A stretch of DNA of 64,000 nucleotides, from assembly GCA_037951105.1 (NCBI GenBank), contig JBAMJV010002952.1:124001-188000 (forward strand), read 5' to 3'. Below are positions 1 to 11,733 of this stretch, one piece after another. A model generated the notes under the pieces. The model did not search any database. It was not told the origin of the DNA and worked only from the letters and a program-made list of their open reading frames with translations. The DNA is from Echinarachnius parma. Its lineage: Eukaryota > Echinodermata > Echinoidea > Clypeasteroida > Echinarachniidae. The stretch's first letter is position 1. Every line of letters starts with the position of its first letter. The position numbers were made by a program, and so were the translations under genes.

Positions 1-1086
1 TAATAAGCCATAACGAAAACACAGAAGCAAACGTTATCTTGTATTTTCAGTTTTCTCCATTTTGGTGGTAAACTCTGCGTTTGATGTTGTTTTATTTTCG
101 GCTGCAGTATTCGTCCCTCAACAGCTGGTGGTAGGAACACGATATATCAGGTCAAAGCCGATTGCAACCAGACTAGATGGCGTTTCAGGTCTGAACGTGT
201 TGCACTCGACGATCCTTCCCACATCGCTGTCAGTGATGTCCTGCAACAACATGAACCTCCCTCCATGTCGGGTCCATGATCGGTTCTCGATGTCCACACC
301 TCCGATGTGCTCGTCAACGAGACTCCATGTGATATCGGTAGTCTCACTTGACTGAAGGTCGCACTCGAATTCGATATCGTGTCCGTTTCGTATCTGTCGA
401 ACTTCAACAAATATCGGGAAAGAGCACGTACGGTTTTCATTCAAATCTCCGAGGGACGATTCACATGATGCGTTTGAAACGTTTTTAGAGGCATTGAAGT
501 CCATATGAGTTTCCAGTAACAATGTCGACGACTCGATATTAAGTCTTATTCCTGGTAGTACGAATGATACACTTAGATGCGGCACAAGACTGACCAGCGC
601 ACGCGATTCGCAAGTAAAATCAACAGTTTCAATGTAGATTTGTCCAGTCATGAATATAGGAGAAATTGAACACTTGGGTGGCTTTATTTGTCCAACGTCG
701 ATAACAGTTAAGGTGAATGTTTGAACCACTTCAGTTCCCAACATACAGTCATAGAGCGGCCGAACATAAGAAGAAACGAGAAATGTTAACTGAGAAATGT
801 TTTTTTGACGAATTCCGAAGTGTCCTGGGACTATATTATCACAATAATATTGATTAACCTCACAAGCAGCTAAATGAGTTGGATATCTAACGTCAGTATT
901 CGGGAGCGATCTCCAATGTATCGTACGATTATCAGTATTACTTGCATTACAAGCCAACGTAACGTTTCTTCCCTCTACAACAGCCTTTTCCACAACATTG
1001 GCAGCACACAGGGCAAGGGCAAGTATGCACAGTAAATGTGAAATACAAGTAAGTTTGAATAATTTGTCGAGGCTCATTTTGCCCAT
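1..1086 (-). pseudogene. Class A Ig-domain receptor, broken, cut by window edge
   Basis: Ectodomain of a three-Ig-domain membrane protein. The open frame (118-1086, 322 aa) begins with a hydrophobic leader; the start may be Met4 (ATG at 1077), because MSL(D/E)K is the form shared with paralogs. Domain 1 has Cys46/Trp58/Cys114, domain 2 has Cys139, 159, 208 and 221, and domain 3 has Cys242/Trp254/Cys295. The frame stops at 118, just after the third domain. Sequence from 117 down to 1 is still similar to the juxtamembrane and membrane-helix region of the paralog at 31946-33831, but in a shifted frame with at least one more frame change. The signalling tail would lie left of the window. The copy is probably dead, unless the shifts are sequencing errors. 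Family membership is clear; the ligand is unknown. Confidence 0.8.
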
Positions 1087-1169
1087 GGGTATTTATCTAA
1101 CAAAATATTTACACAAAACAATTTTTACCCAAAACAAACAACTTTTAATTGCAATATCAAGTAATTGTA

Positions 1170-1576
1170 TCAATTAAACAGCGAAAAGTCGTAAACTAAA
1201 GGCAACCTGTCGATCGGTTCGCAATCACTCATTGTGATATACTTCCGTATTGTTATGCAAGCTACTCGAGTTTTGTGACGTGCGGGAATATCGAGCCGTG
1301 CCATAATTATGTCATAATGTATCTTAGGGGTTATATTATCACAATAGTTTTGATTAACTTCACAAAATGCCAAATAAACTGAATATCTATCGTCTATAAA
1401 AAACGAAACGATGTCCATATTATTCACTGTGTACTTTCACCTGTATTACAAGGTACATAACGTTCCTTCATATTGTAAAACGGCCGTTTCCACAAGACTG
1501 GCATGCATTGGAGTGAGACAATAATGCACGATAAAAGTAAAATCCAATTCATTTTTTTCAGTTTTAGGAGGCTCAT
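1170..1576 (-). pseudogene. Relic of a class A receptor (leader plus part of Ig domain 1)
   Basis: Reading leftward from an ATG at 1576 gives a hydrophobic leader (starting MSLLKL) and then degraded domain 1 sequence. A fragment containing CEVNQNYCDNI, matching residues 75-84 of the neighbouring copy, lies in the open frame 1170-1427. Frames change between the two parts, and domains 2-3, the membrane helix and the tail are absent. The relic sits directly upstream of the copy at 1-1086, suggesting a former complete gene reduced by unequal recombination. It is more diverged than the other class A copies. Confidence 0.6.
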
Positions 1577-1862
1577 TTTGCCAACCGATGTTTATCTAAC
1601 AAGGAGAGACATTTCCCCCAAACTTATACATTTTAATTGTAATTGCTGCCGATTTTATCAATGGGAAGTCTTGAAGATTGTGATGGCTCGTACATTGCAA
1701 CATACAAATGCAAATAACGAATGTAATGCTGTCATTTCTAGTGGTCTAGTGGTCAAATTAAAGAGCTGGTTTCGAAACACTCGATTTTTATGAAGAATAT
1801 ATGTAGGCTCTAATTTTTGAACAAAAAATGTTGACGACAAATTTGAAAAGGATGTCAGAATT
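1577..1862. other. Fused 5' flank and 3' flank of receptor units
   Basis: No gene. The left part resembles the upstream flank of other receptor copies (GAGCTGGTTTCGAAACACTC-type sequence near 1764). The right part resembles the downstream flank shared by the copies at 31946 and 47352. The usual sequence between the two is missing, so this looks like a deletion junction between two duplication units. Confidence 0.5.
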
Positions 1863-3768
1863 TTACTTCAAACAGTTTTCATAGGTGAGTTGTTTCATCC
1901 ATTCGTATTGATGGTCCAACACATTCGAGCTCATTTCATCGTACTTGTGGTATTGTTCATCATGTTGAGACGCCTTTCTCTCATCCATTACTGCTTCTTC
2001 TTCTTGATGTGCCAGCTTCACCAAAGTCATCTCATATCCATCTTCATCAAAGACATCGCATCTTTCACTACAACATCCTCCTATTTGGTTCACAGAGTTG
2101 AGGCCAGACTTGTCTGCTGTTCCTTGGACCTTCTTTGATTGGCGCGGTTGTTCATGTGCTACTGCATACCCATCCTCATCGATAATGTCCCGGTAAGATG
2201 AACTCGACTGCGGAGAGCTGACAATTCTGGAATCAAAGTGATCAGTTACCTTGGTAACCGCCGGTATCTTGGTCTTCTTCGATGGAAGCACTTGTTTCGC
2301 CGCCATTGGCACTTCATATCCACCGTCATCAATGACCCTATCGGCTTCATAGCAACTGCTTCCTGGATCACTTCCTGTGCTGCTGTCTATGATGGATCGT
2401 TTAGCTCCCCCACTGTTCTCAATTGACACGCATGCTGTCTTCAATCGCATCGGGATCTTATATCCATCTTCATCAATCGCTGCCAGTGAAACGAACGTTA
2501 AGAACACTCCTCCCGATGTTTTAGTTGGGTCGCTTGTCACACTCGTGATATGGGTGTTATCCCCGTGTTATCATCAATATCTGGGATTTCCAGCATATCT
2601 TGATTGTAAGAAAAACATTCAACATACAGTTTGAATGCAATGAACGTGAATACCGTAACTAGCCATAATGAATACACAATAGCAAACTTTATCTTATATT
2701 TTCTGTTTTCATCCATTTCGGTGCTAATCTCTGCGTTTGATGTTATTTGATTGTCAGATGCCTTATTCGTCCCTTTAGATGTACTGTTTGGCTCTTGTCG
2801 TTAAGCAGGTGGGGTCATACTGGTGGCAGGAACACGATGTATCAGGTCAAAACCAACATCAACCAGACTGGATGGCGTTTCGGGTCTGAACGTTTTGCAC
2901 ACGACGATCCTTCCCACATCGCTGTCAGTTAAATCCTGCAACAACATGAACCTCCCTCCTTGTCGGGTCCATGATCTCCATATCTCCGATGTACTCGTCA
3001 ACGAAACTCCATGTGATCTCGTAAGTCTCACTTGATTCAAGCTCGCACTCGAATTCGGCATCGTGTCCTTTTAGTACGTGCTGGACGTCAACATAGACTG
3101 GGAAGGAGCACGTTCGGTTTTCATTTAAATCTCCGAGTGACGATTTACATGATGCGTTCGAGACGTGTTTAAAGGCATTGAAGTCCAGAGGAGTTTTCAG
3201 TAACAATGAGGATGATTCAATATTATATCTTATTCCTGGTAGTACGAATGATACACTTAGATGCGGCACAAGACTGACCAGCGCACGCGATTCGCAGGTA
3301 AAATCGACAGTTTTAATGTCAATTTGTCCAGTCATGAATTTCGGAGAGATTGAACACTTGGGTGGCTCGATTTGCCCTACATCGGTAACAGTTAAAGTGA
3401 ATTTTTGAACAACTTCAGTCCCCAACATACAGTCATAAAACGGCCGAATGTCCGAAGAAACGAGAATGTTAACTAAGAAACGGTGTCCTGACGAGCTCCA
3501 TAGTATCCTGGGAGTAAATTAACACAGTATAGTTTGTATTAACCTTACAAGCAACTACAAAGATTGGATAGTTTTTGTCGGTATTCACCAGCGCAATCCA
3601 CTTTATTTCACATGTATTATTACTTGCATTACAAGTCAACGTAACGTTTCTTCCCTCTACAAAGGCTGTTACAGCCTTTTCCACAACATTGGCACCATAC
3701 AGGGCAAGGGCGAACATGCACACTTAATGTGAAATACAAGTCAGTGTTAATAGTATTTTGACGCTCAT
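1863..3768 (-). pseudogene. Class A Ig receptor pseudogene with an open signalling tail
   Basis: A full-length copy by homology, reading from an ATG at 3768, but broken several times. There is a stop in the leader soon after the start. The frame shifts in domain 1 (near 3520), between domains 2 and 3 (near 3470 and 2985), and near the tail entry (about 2555). There is an in-frame TAA just before the membrane segment (2801). The tail 1863-2540 is still open (225 aa) with all tyrosine motifs: DEDGYKIP, DDGGYEVP, SSYRDI, DEDGYAV, DEDGYEMT, KYDEM, QYEWM and terminal TYENCLK. The open tail could reflect recent gene conversion from an active copy, or chance. It has no leader or membrane anchor in frame, so a functional product is unlikely. 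Confidence 0.8.
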
Positions 3769-3839
3769 TTTGCCTACCGGTATTTATCTAACAAAATGTT
3801 TACACACAACAATTTTTACCAAAAACAAACGGCCTTTTC

Positions 3840-3926
3840 CGAAAGACTGGCATCACATAGAGGAAGAAAATGTATGCACAATCAAAGTAAAATCCAATTA
3901 AGTTTCGTCAGTTTTACGAGGCTCAT
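3840..3926 (-). pseudogene. Relic leader-peptide fragment of a class A receptor
   Basis: A second start region (ATG at 3926, MSLVKLTK-like leader, then a stop) lies immediately upstream of the pseudogene at 1863-3768. Equivalent relics occur at 1576 and 33906. It marks the 5' end of a lost neighbouring copy. Confidence 0.5.
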
Positions 3927-5519
3927 ATTATTGCCAACCGATGTTATCTAACAAAGGACAGACATTTTACCCAAAACTAACAACTTTTAATTGCAATTGC
4001 TGGCGAAATTATCAATGGAAAGTCCTGAGGGCAACCAATCCATAAGCGTGCGACCGCGCATTGTGACACTTCCGCCAGATAAAGTTGAAGATGAGAGGAG
4101 ACCACGAACTTCAAGTATATTTTCATATCAGTTATTAATGTGATTGTGATGGCTCGTTAGGATTTATTGCCCTATTAAACAATGCAACTGACAAATACAA
4201 ATGATGAATGTCATGCTCTCATTTTTTTAAGTGGTCGAATTGAAGAGCTGGTTTCGAAACACTCTTAAAATGTCTCTCCACTTCTGTCACCTATAATTAT
4301 ATATTGTGCCCAACAAGTAATTAAGTTGCGCCTTTCTAAAAGAACCGACATGGTACCCGTCTTAAACACAGAGGAGGCGGAACTTTAGTATGAGTATCGG
4401 TCATGAATGTGTCATTAAAAAGACAATGTCGCACGCATTCCAATTTGGAGGAGATGTGGTATGTTGAAAAGAAAATCCTTTTGATGAGCGAAGTCTTCTA
4501 AATTTCATAACTAAAATTACAATATTATGTAGGCCTATATTTAATATTCGAGCACGTCTTAGCCAGGGACAATCTGGACGGAGTAAGGGTGTGGTGGCCA
4601 GGGGAGTGGGGGAGGAGTTGAATCATTCCCATAATGTAATATGTGGCTTGAATATCAATGCACTTTAATTGAATTTAATTAAAATATATACAAAATATAA
4701 GCAATATCATTTTCTCCACTAACAAATTATTCTTCCCATTATGAGTGTGTGGATTGATAAATGAATTTTAATTGCATTTAATTGAAGTATATAACAAATA
4801 TAGGTTTTCTCGGCCAATTTCGTAGGCTCCTGATTCGTTTTGATAAGCGTGTCATTCAATTTCTCGAAATTGAGCTGAAGGCTTGCAATTGTGGTTCAAA
4901 ATTGCTTTTTGTTCATATATACGATTTAGCTCTTCGGTCAAGTGATTTACCACTTTTAGCATTCAATTTAAAAAACACGCTATTTGCATACAATTTCACC
5001 AACGGAAATCACGGAAGGGGGTATTATGTAATCACCAATTTTCTCGCTTTAAATTATGAATGATAATTGTACGAAATAGAAACACGTTTTAAATTGAATG
5101 CAAACAAAATGTTTTCGAATGATTGTTATATGAATTCGAATGCTAAAAAACGAATTTGAACTTCAAAATACAGCTGCGGTGACAAAATCGGCGAAATTGA
5201 ATGCACACAAAATGAATTCGTGTGGCCAACTTACGAAATTGACCGAGAAATCTTATATTAGTAATATTATTTTACCCAGGTTATGTCTGTATATAGTTGG
5301 GCGGGGGAGGGGTGTTATTCCTACACATAGTTATACAATGTTTTGCTAACGGCATACATAACATTAAATATCTCACAGACACATACAAAGAAACAAAGAT
5401 ATTTCCACCTCTTAAAAAATTAGACTCTTTGCAACATTGTTGACGAGTAAACATATGTTTAAGTTTTAGACTCGCATGCCTAACATCAATTCGTCTGATT
5501 CCCTTTCTCCATATTACAA
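3927..5519. other. Duplicated receptor 5' flank (to about 4620) and next unit's 3' flank
   Basis: No convincing coding sequence. Positions 3927-4620 match the upstream flanks at 20320-20860, 33910-34600 and 37700-38800 (shared landmarks: the stretch around CTTAGCCAGGGACAATC near 4558, and a GAGGAGTTGAATCATT stretch near 4612). Positions 4621-5519 match the downstream flanks at 34600-35040 and 14510-14560. Short open frames here are not conserved between copies. Confidence 0.55.
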
Positions 5520-7871
5520 TAAGGGGAGGGCCAACATCGAAAAAGTGGCTTTCTTCAGGACTTAGGTTGCCAGATCTCCACAACAAGTTTAAACCAATTT
5601 TATTTGCAAGTATTTTTAGTGAGACAATTTAATTCAGAGGTCTACCTCAAAAAATTTGTTGCGAACACCTCCAAATCCAAGATGGCGTCCAAAAAAGTAG
5701 CCGTTTTGACTTGCTATAGATTATCAGCAAGATTTCACAAACAACACCTGGAATAAGCATGATTTTGCGGGCATATTGAAGACAATCAAATTTCCTATAT
5801 TCTGATACCAAACACAATGGGTTTTAGAATATGTAACACGGTCATTTTGAGCCCCAAACTCAAATTTTAGGCATTTTTTCCCAAAAATATGAAATTATTG
5901 ATTTACATAATTCGGCATATATCGATAATTGCATTAGCAGTTGAATTAATACTTTTCGAAAAACTGTCCAATTATATCAACAATACTCTCTAAAAATGTA
6001 AAATATATATTGTATCTGAACAAAAAGTTATAGTTCTTGGAACTCAGCATTTGATATTGACAAAATACAGCAAATTTGTACGATTTCGAACACTATACAG
6101 GGTGCCCCAATAAATGTAATTCTTGTTTACGGACTTTATTCAAGAATTTCTCCTAAACAATGTAGTATTGTTAATACCCTTTTTTAGCAAAACATTCAGT
6201 TTTCTTCTTTTATGTCATAAATATGCCGCCATCGGTTTGCAATAGTACACGAAAATAGTGTATCGGTAATTTCACTGCATTAATAAATCCATCATGCAAA
6301 GTACATCGTGTCATATTCGAATGGGAGGCGCTCGTCATTTACAGTTGGATTGACCATATCTGGATAATTATGTTTTTAAGATGATTATTATTCGGAACAC
6401 CACAGTTAGCTAGACCTTTTCAGGGTTCGGAAAACACTTTGAAGAGGCTATTAGGTTTATCTTAGGGTAACTTTTGTACCACCATGTACATTTGTAACCA
6501 TAGTAATAACAACAATAGAAATACAATAAATCATATATCTGGCTACTACAAGCCGCATTATTGCACACTAATTTTTGCGTGAACATTTAGGAAAACAAAT
6601 CACATGTGAAATAACACCCTATAGCTGCTATTTTCAAGTTTTTAAAGTAAATATTTGTTGATTTGGTATATTTTTGGCCATAATCAGCTGTTGTTACCAT
6701 GGTTACACGAGTATAGTGTAGTGCAAAAAATAAACATTCGGCTTGCTGAGGCTTTTCGGTGTTGTGCATATTAGTTTAGCAATTGAGTTCGTTTTGTTTT
6801 AATACTGAGTCAGACAAATTGTATAGACCTTTATTGTCTCCGGGTAATAAGATATGAAGGGCATGAAGGGTGCGTTCCTAGCGATCAAGATTGTGTTCGA
6901 AGCTAGATACGCTCTGCACATATTACAGTATGTCCCGCATATTATGTACTTCAGTAAGACACTTATTAAAGATAAGGAGCATGATATTGATACTGCTTTA
7001 AACTCTTCATGGACACCCAGTATGATTCAAATTCGCAATATGCATGGCATGCGCGTCAGTATGCAGGTGACTGGAATGCTCCATGTGGAGTGGAATTAAG
7101 TTCACTTTTAGCGTTTGATTTATGATAAATGCTGTTAAAAAAATACAGGACAGACACGACATCTACGCGGACTACATAATGATGGTGAAATATTCATCAT
7201 ATTACAAGAAATGTTTTTTTGTTTGGAATTGAAGGTGTCTCGAAATTGACGCAATCATTTGGTATACAAATACTCTTATTAAGATTACACATTTTTGAGA
7301 CACCCTGTATAGCATGAGAAATTATGCAAAACTACCCGATTTGTGGATATCTAATGCTGACTTCCAAGAACTATAACTTTTTGTTCAGATACGGTATACA
7401 CTTGAAATTTTCAGGGAGTATTGTCGATATAATCGGACAGTTTCTTGAAAAGTATTAATTAAACTGCTAATACAATTATCGATTTATACGTAATTATGTA
7501 AATCAATAATTTCATATTTTGGGGAAAAAATGCATACAATTTGAGTTTGGGGCTAAAAATGACCGTGATACATATCCTGAACCTCACGGTGTTTGGTATC
7601 AGATTATAGGAAATGTTATTGTCTTTAATATGATTGCAGAATAATGTTGATATAAGGTGCCGTTTGGGAAATCTCGCCAATTATTTATAGCAATACCAAA
7701 CGGCTGCCTTTTTGGACGCCATCTTGGATTTGGAGGTGTTCGCAACAAATTTGTTGAGGTAGACCTCTGAATTATGTTTTCTCATTAAAGATACTTGCAA
7801 TTAGAATCGGTTTAAACTTGTTGTGGATATCTGGCAACCTCAAGTCACTTTTTTCGACATTGGCCCTCCCC
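5520..7871. mobile_element. Foldback element with about 570 bp inverted arms
   Basis: The left arm (5520-6093) is repeated in reverse complement at 7312-7871; the outer ends read TAAGGGGAGGGCC and GGCCCTCCCC. Paralogous flanks at 14550 and 35035 carry the uninterrupted site (CATATTACAAGGGC), and here TTACAA flanks both ends (5514-5519 and 7872-7877), which looks like a target-site duplication of about 6 bp. The arms show no coding capacity. The middle holds a separate mariner-like insertion. Superfamily not assigned. Confidence 0.75.
6096..7309. mobile_element. Mariner/Tc1-like element nested in the foldback element
   Basis: Termini read TACAGGGTGCCCCAATAAAT at the left and, in reverse complement, TACAGGGTGTCTCAAAAATG at the right. 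TA dinucleotides flank both (6094-6095 and 7310-7311), as expected for this superfamily. The size of about 1.2 kb fits a mariner-size element, but I could not recognise a transposase; the largest frames (6587-6769 minus, 6854-7099 plus) match nothing I know. It is probably non-autonomous or decayed. Confidence 0.6.
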
Positions 7872-8568
7872 TTACAAGGGAAATTTTGGATTCAAGTAGC
7901 TGGAAAGCGATATTTGATTGCGTTGTCAAGGATACGTCTAATACTTGAACAAAACATTGGTATACGATCTAGTTTCAAACCATGCTTTTTGCATGCCTAA
8001 TATTTTACAGATTCCCTTTATCCATACTTCCTGTTACAAATAATGACCCTTACTTTTATTCACCAAAAGTTTCTCTTAATCATATTATAAGCATAACAAC
8101 ATCAAGAGCCACATTAATTAAAACTTCAGGTGTTCGTAGTGCATGACATAACATGAAAAGCACATGGATGAGATAGAAGTTACCATTTACTAATTATTGT
8201 ACATGCCGCTGCATTCAAAATATAGTAAACGGTGAATGTTAACCATAAACTATGCTATGAACATTTCAGTGTATACTACTTTTAAGAATAGATAATAATA
8301 TGCATGTATAATGTTCATGTGCAGCAGACTAATTATGAACAATAATTTTGGAGACATATATTCCGCAATAATGTAGTATGTCTTTTTATACTGTATTCTT
8401 CTTCTGTGGAATAAGTGCCTTATTCAAATATTACACCAATACAACGAACGTTTCAGTAGAGTTAATAAAGCTATTCCAAAAAAAAAGAAAGAACTGAGCG
8501 AGGTCCATTTTTACAACCTCTTTGAAAGGACGTCAGAAATTAACTGTTCTTCATTCATTGTGAAATTA
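7872..8568. other. Shared receptor 3' flank
   Basis: No gene seen. The sequence is closely similar to 14560-15314 and 35040-35723, each of which also lies just downstream of a receptor tail. It is part of the duplication unit and may include the 3' UTR and polyadenylation region. Confidence 0.5.
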
Positions 8569-10419
8569 TCACTTCAAACAGTTTTCATATGTGAGTTGTT
8601 TCATGCATTCGTATTGATGATCCAGCACATTCGAGCTTATGTCTTCGTACTTGTGGTAATGTTCATCATGTCGAGACGCCTTTCTCTCATCCATTACTGC
8701 CTCTTCATCTTGATGTGCCATCTTCACCAAAGTCATCTCATATCCATCTTCATCAACAACATCGCACCTTTCACGTGACAATCCTCTTCTTGGGTTCCCA
8801 GAGCCGAGACCAAACTTGCCGGTTATTACTGGTCCTTTGATCTCTTCCGATTGGCACGAGTCCATTGGTACTGCATACCCATCCTCATCGATAATGTCCC
8901 GGTAAGATGAACTTGACTGCGGAGAGCTGGAATTCCTGGAATCAAAGTGATCAGTTACCTTTGTTGCCGCCGGTATCTTTGTCTTCTTCGATGGACGCCC
9001 TTGTTTCGCCACCATTGGCACTTCATACCCACCGTCATCAATGACCTTATCGGCTCCATAGCGACTGCTTCCTGGATCACTTCCTGTGCTGCGGTCTATG
9101 ATGGATCGTTTAGCTCCCCCACTGTTCTCAATTGACATGCATGCTGTCTTCAATCGCATCGGGATCTCATAACCATCTTCATCAATCGCTTGTTCACTAC
9201 CAGTGAAACGAACGTTAAGAACACCACCTCCCGACGTGTTAGTTGGGTCGCTTGTCACACTCGTGATATGGGTGTTATCAACAATATCTGGGATTGCTAG
9301 CATATCTTGGTTATATGTTTTAGTTTTTAGATAGAGTTTGCATGATATGGCGAAGGCTACAGTCACTATCCATGCGCTAAAGACAACACAAAACCAAATT
9401 TTATATTTTGCTTCTGCAGTAACAATGGCGCGCGGTTCACTAGGAGCCGATGAAGGAGGAAAACCAACGTCCTGTTCAACCCGTTTAATGTGGGAGAACC
9501 CGATGGACGTGATGTTACCTGGGTCGCCAGGTTGATAGACAAGGCACTGGACCACTCGACCATAGTCATCCTTAGTCATCTCTCGAAGTAACATCAATCG
9601 CCCTCCTCCTCGGATCCATGATCGATTCGCGATGTCGATGACTCCGTCGGGCTCCAACAAACTCCACGAGATCTGGTCTTCTACTACGCCACCAGCGCGA
9701 TATTCAAACTCCATATCAGTCCCCTTCGCGGTGGAAATGATGTCGACATGAGTCGGGAATACGCACCTCCATGTTTCACTTACACCTTCAATCGACATTT
9801 TGCAGGAGCCTTGGGATGAGTCTGCAAAGAATGCATACTCAGTGAGGTAGGTTAGATGAGCAGACTTGGTTACAGCAGTACTACCCTCCTCGAAGTTGAT
9901 TTGCAGCAACTGATTAAGTCCCTCATTAGAAGAATCACAAGTAAGATTGACTTCTGCGAGATAGAATTCATCCGATAGAACTGAAGGTGTTACATGACAT
10001 ATGGGTCTCTGTATGTCTTCTATACTGACAAAAGTTATTTCAAAAGATTGTAAAGTCTGATCATTTAGCCTGCACTCATGAACACCAACATCACCTCGAC
10101 TTACAACTTTCAATGTCGAATAAGTCACATTACGCGTCCCATCGTATATTGCAATGAAACGTGCTATCTGTCCAATTTCACCACACTTTTCTTCATTTTC
10201 TACACATGTTGTTATTGTAACGGAGCCTGTATTGTCATACATTATCCATGTCACATTGCCAGTGAACGTGCCTGTGTAACAGGTCAGTGCAGTGTCCTGG
10301 TCTCTTATTGATGTGACTCTCGAAGGAATCTCGGCGTGAATTCCAGTGATCATAAATCCATGAAAACACACCAAGAGTGTGATTGTTTCGATAACTGGAA
10401 TTGATTTACATACATCCAT
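8569..10419 (-). CDS. Class B Ig-domain transmembrane receptor, intact (616 aa)
   Basis: Predicted type I membrane receptor in one uninterrupted frame. Leader: about residues 1-30. Domain 1: Cys47/Trp58/Cys116. Domain 2: Cys141, 161, 206 and 219. Domain 3: Trp252 and Cys292, but its first cysteine is replaced by Tyr240, so the usual disulphide is missing. Membrane helix: about 339-361. Tail motifs: Tyr417 (EIP), Tyr465 (EVP), Tyr506 (RDI, ITIM-like), Tyr515 (AVP), Tyr560 (EMT), Tyr591 (EDI, where most paralogs have YxxM), Tyr603 (ECM) and Tyr611 (ENC). The tail is nearly identical to class A and C tails, while the ectodomain resembles only the copy at 18732-20317. These motifs suit SH2-domain partners (YxxM for PI3K p85, YxN for Grb2, YxxP for Crk/Nck types); this is inference. 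No intron is needed. The gene lies between a duplicated 3' flank and a class A fragment. Confidence 0.88.
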   Translation of the reverse strand: MDVCKSIPVIETITLLVCFHGFMITGIHAEIPSRVTSIRDQDTALTCYTGTFTGNVTWIMYDNTGSVTITTCVENEEKCGEIGQIARFIAIYDGTRNVTYSTLKVVSRGDVGVHECRLNDQTLQSFEITFVSIEDIQRPICHVTPSVLSDEFYLAEVNLTCDSSNEGLNQLLQINFEEGSTAVTKSAHLTYLTEYAFFADSSQGSCKMSIEGVSETWRCVFPTHVDIISTAKGTDMEFEYRAGGVVEDQISWSLLEPDGVIDIANRSWIRGGGRLMLLREMTKDDYGRVVQCLVYQPGDPGNITSIGFSHIKRVEQDVGFPPSSAPSEPRAIVTAEAKYKIWFCVVFSAWIVTVAFAISCKLYLKTKTYNQDMLAIPDIVDNTHITSVTSDPTNTSGGGVLNVRFTGSEQAIDEDGYEIPMRLKTACMSIENSGGAKRSIIDRSTGSDPGSSRYGADKVIDDGGYEVPMVAKQGRPSKKTKIPAATKVTDHFDSRNSSSPQSSSSYRDIIDEDGYAVPMDSCQSEEIKGPVITGKFGLGSGNPRRGLSRERCDVVDEDGYEMTLVKMAHQDEEAVMDERKASRHDEHYHKYEDISSNVLDHQYECMKQLTYENCLK

Positions 10420-10704
10420 GTTGATTTAGTTTTTACCATTATTATGCAAGGATAAATGTTGTAGAGATATTTCCAAGATGAGGAGACCACGAACTCCCAA
10501 TATCTCTTCATATCGGGTGTATCGATATGAGTTTTTGATGGCTCGTTAGGTTTCATTGTCTCTACTCAACAATGCAACGGACAAATGAAAAATGATGAAG
10601 AGCTGGTTTCGAAACACTTTTAAAATGTCACTACACTACACCTACTTATAAATTGTGCCCAACAAGCAATTAAGTTGCGCTCTTCATAAAGAACCGATAT
10701 GGTA
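10420..10704. other. Class B receptor 5' flank
   Basis: No gene. Contains the segment shared by receptor upstream regions (GAGGAGACCACGAACTC near 10479, GAGCTGGTTTCGAAACAC near 10598). It joins directly to the class A fragment at 10705, indicating a recombination junction. Confidence 0.45.
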
Positions 10705-11145
10705 CGCAATTTGACCAGTCATGCATTTATGAGAGATTGAACACTTGGGTGGCTCAATTTGTCTATCATCGATAACAGTTAAGGTGAATGTTTGAACAAC
10801 TTCAGTCCCCAACATACAGTAATACAATGGCAGAATGTCAGAAGAAACGAGAAATGTTAACTAAGAAATGGAGCCCTGACGAGTTCCATAGTATCCTAGG
10901 ATTAAATTGTTACAGTACTTTGTTTCAACTTCACAAGCAGCTATAGTGATTGGATAGGGTCTGTCGGTATTCACCAGCGCAATCCACTCTATTTGACTTG
11001 TTTCATTACTTGCATTGCAAGTCAACGTAACGTTTCTTCCCTCTGCAACAGCCTTTTCCACAACATTGGCACCACACAGGGCAAGGGCAAATATGCACAG
11101 TAAATGTGAAATACAATTCAGTGTTAATAGTTTTTCTAGGCTCAT
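10705..11145 (-). pseudogene. Truncated class A receptor (leader, Ig domain 1, start of domain 2)
   Basis: From the ATG at 11145 the frame gives the class A leader and domain 1 as far as GSIS, then an in-frame TAG at 10861-10863 where paralogs have Gln. Homology continues past the stop into domain 2 (to the MTGQI region near 10711) and ends abruptly at the class B flank. No membrane helix or tail exists, so this is a dead 5' fragment. The upstream box TGTTTACA (11174-11181) shared with intact class A copies is retained. Confidence 0.75.
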
Positions 11146-11733
11146 TTTGCCCTCCGGTATTTATCTAACAAAATGTTTACACAAACCATTTTTCACCCAA
11201 AACAAACAACTTTTAATTGCAATTGGAAGAGCGCCATATGTCATAACGATAAACGGTGTCTTGACGAGTTCTGTCAAGACTTACAACTTTTAATTGCAAC
11301 TTTAAACTAACAATTTGTAATTGCAATTGCTGGCGATTTTATCGATGGAAAGTCATGAAGGCAACCAACCGCGCATTGTGACACTTCCGCCAGATAAAGT
11401 TGAAGATTTATTTTCACGATGAGGAGACCACGAACTCCAAATATATTTTCATATCAGTTATTAATATGTGATTGTGATGGCTCGTTAGGATGTATTGCCC
11501 TATTAAACAATGCAACTGACAAATACAAATGATGAATGTCATGCTCTCATTTATGTAATTAGTCGAATTGAAGAGCTGGTTTCGAAACATTTTTAAAATG
11601 TCACTAATATACACTACACCTAATTATAAATTGTGCCCAACAAGCAATTAAGTTGCGCTCTTCTCAAAGAACCAATATTATACGCATCTTATACACAGAG
11701 GAGGCGGAACTTTAGTGTACGTATAGCGGTCAT
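11146..11733. other. Class A 5' flank up to the LINE insertion
   Basis: No gene. Similar to 3930-4400, 33907-34400 and 37700-38040. It ends where the paralogous sequence GAGGCGGAACTTTAG continues elsewhere but is interrupted here by the LINE. Confidence 0.45.
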
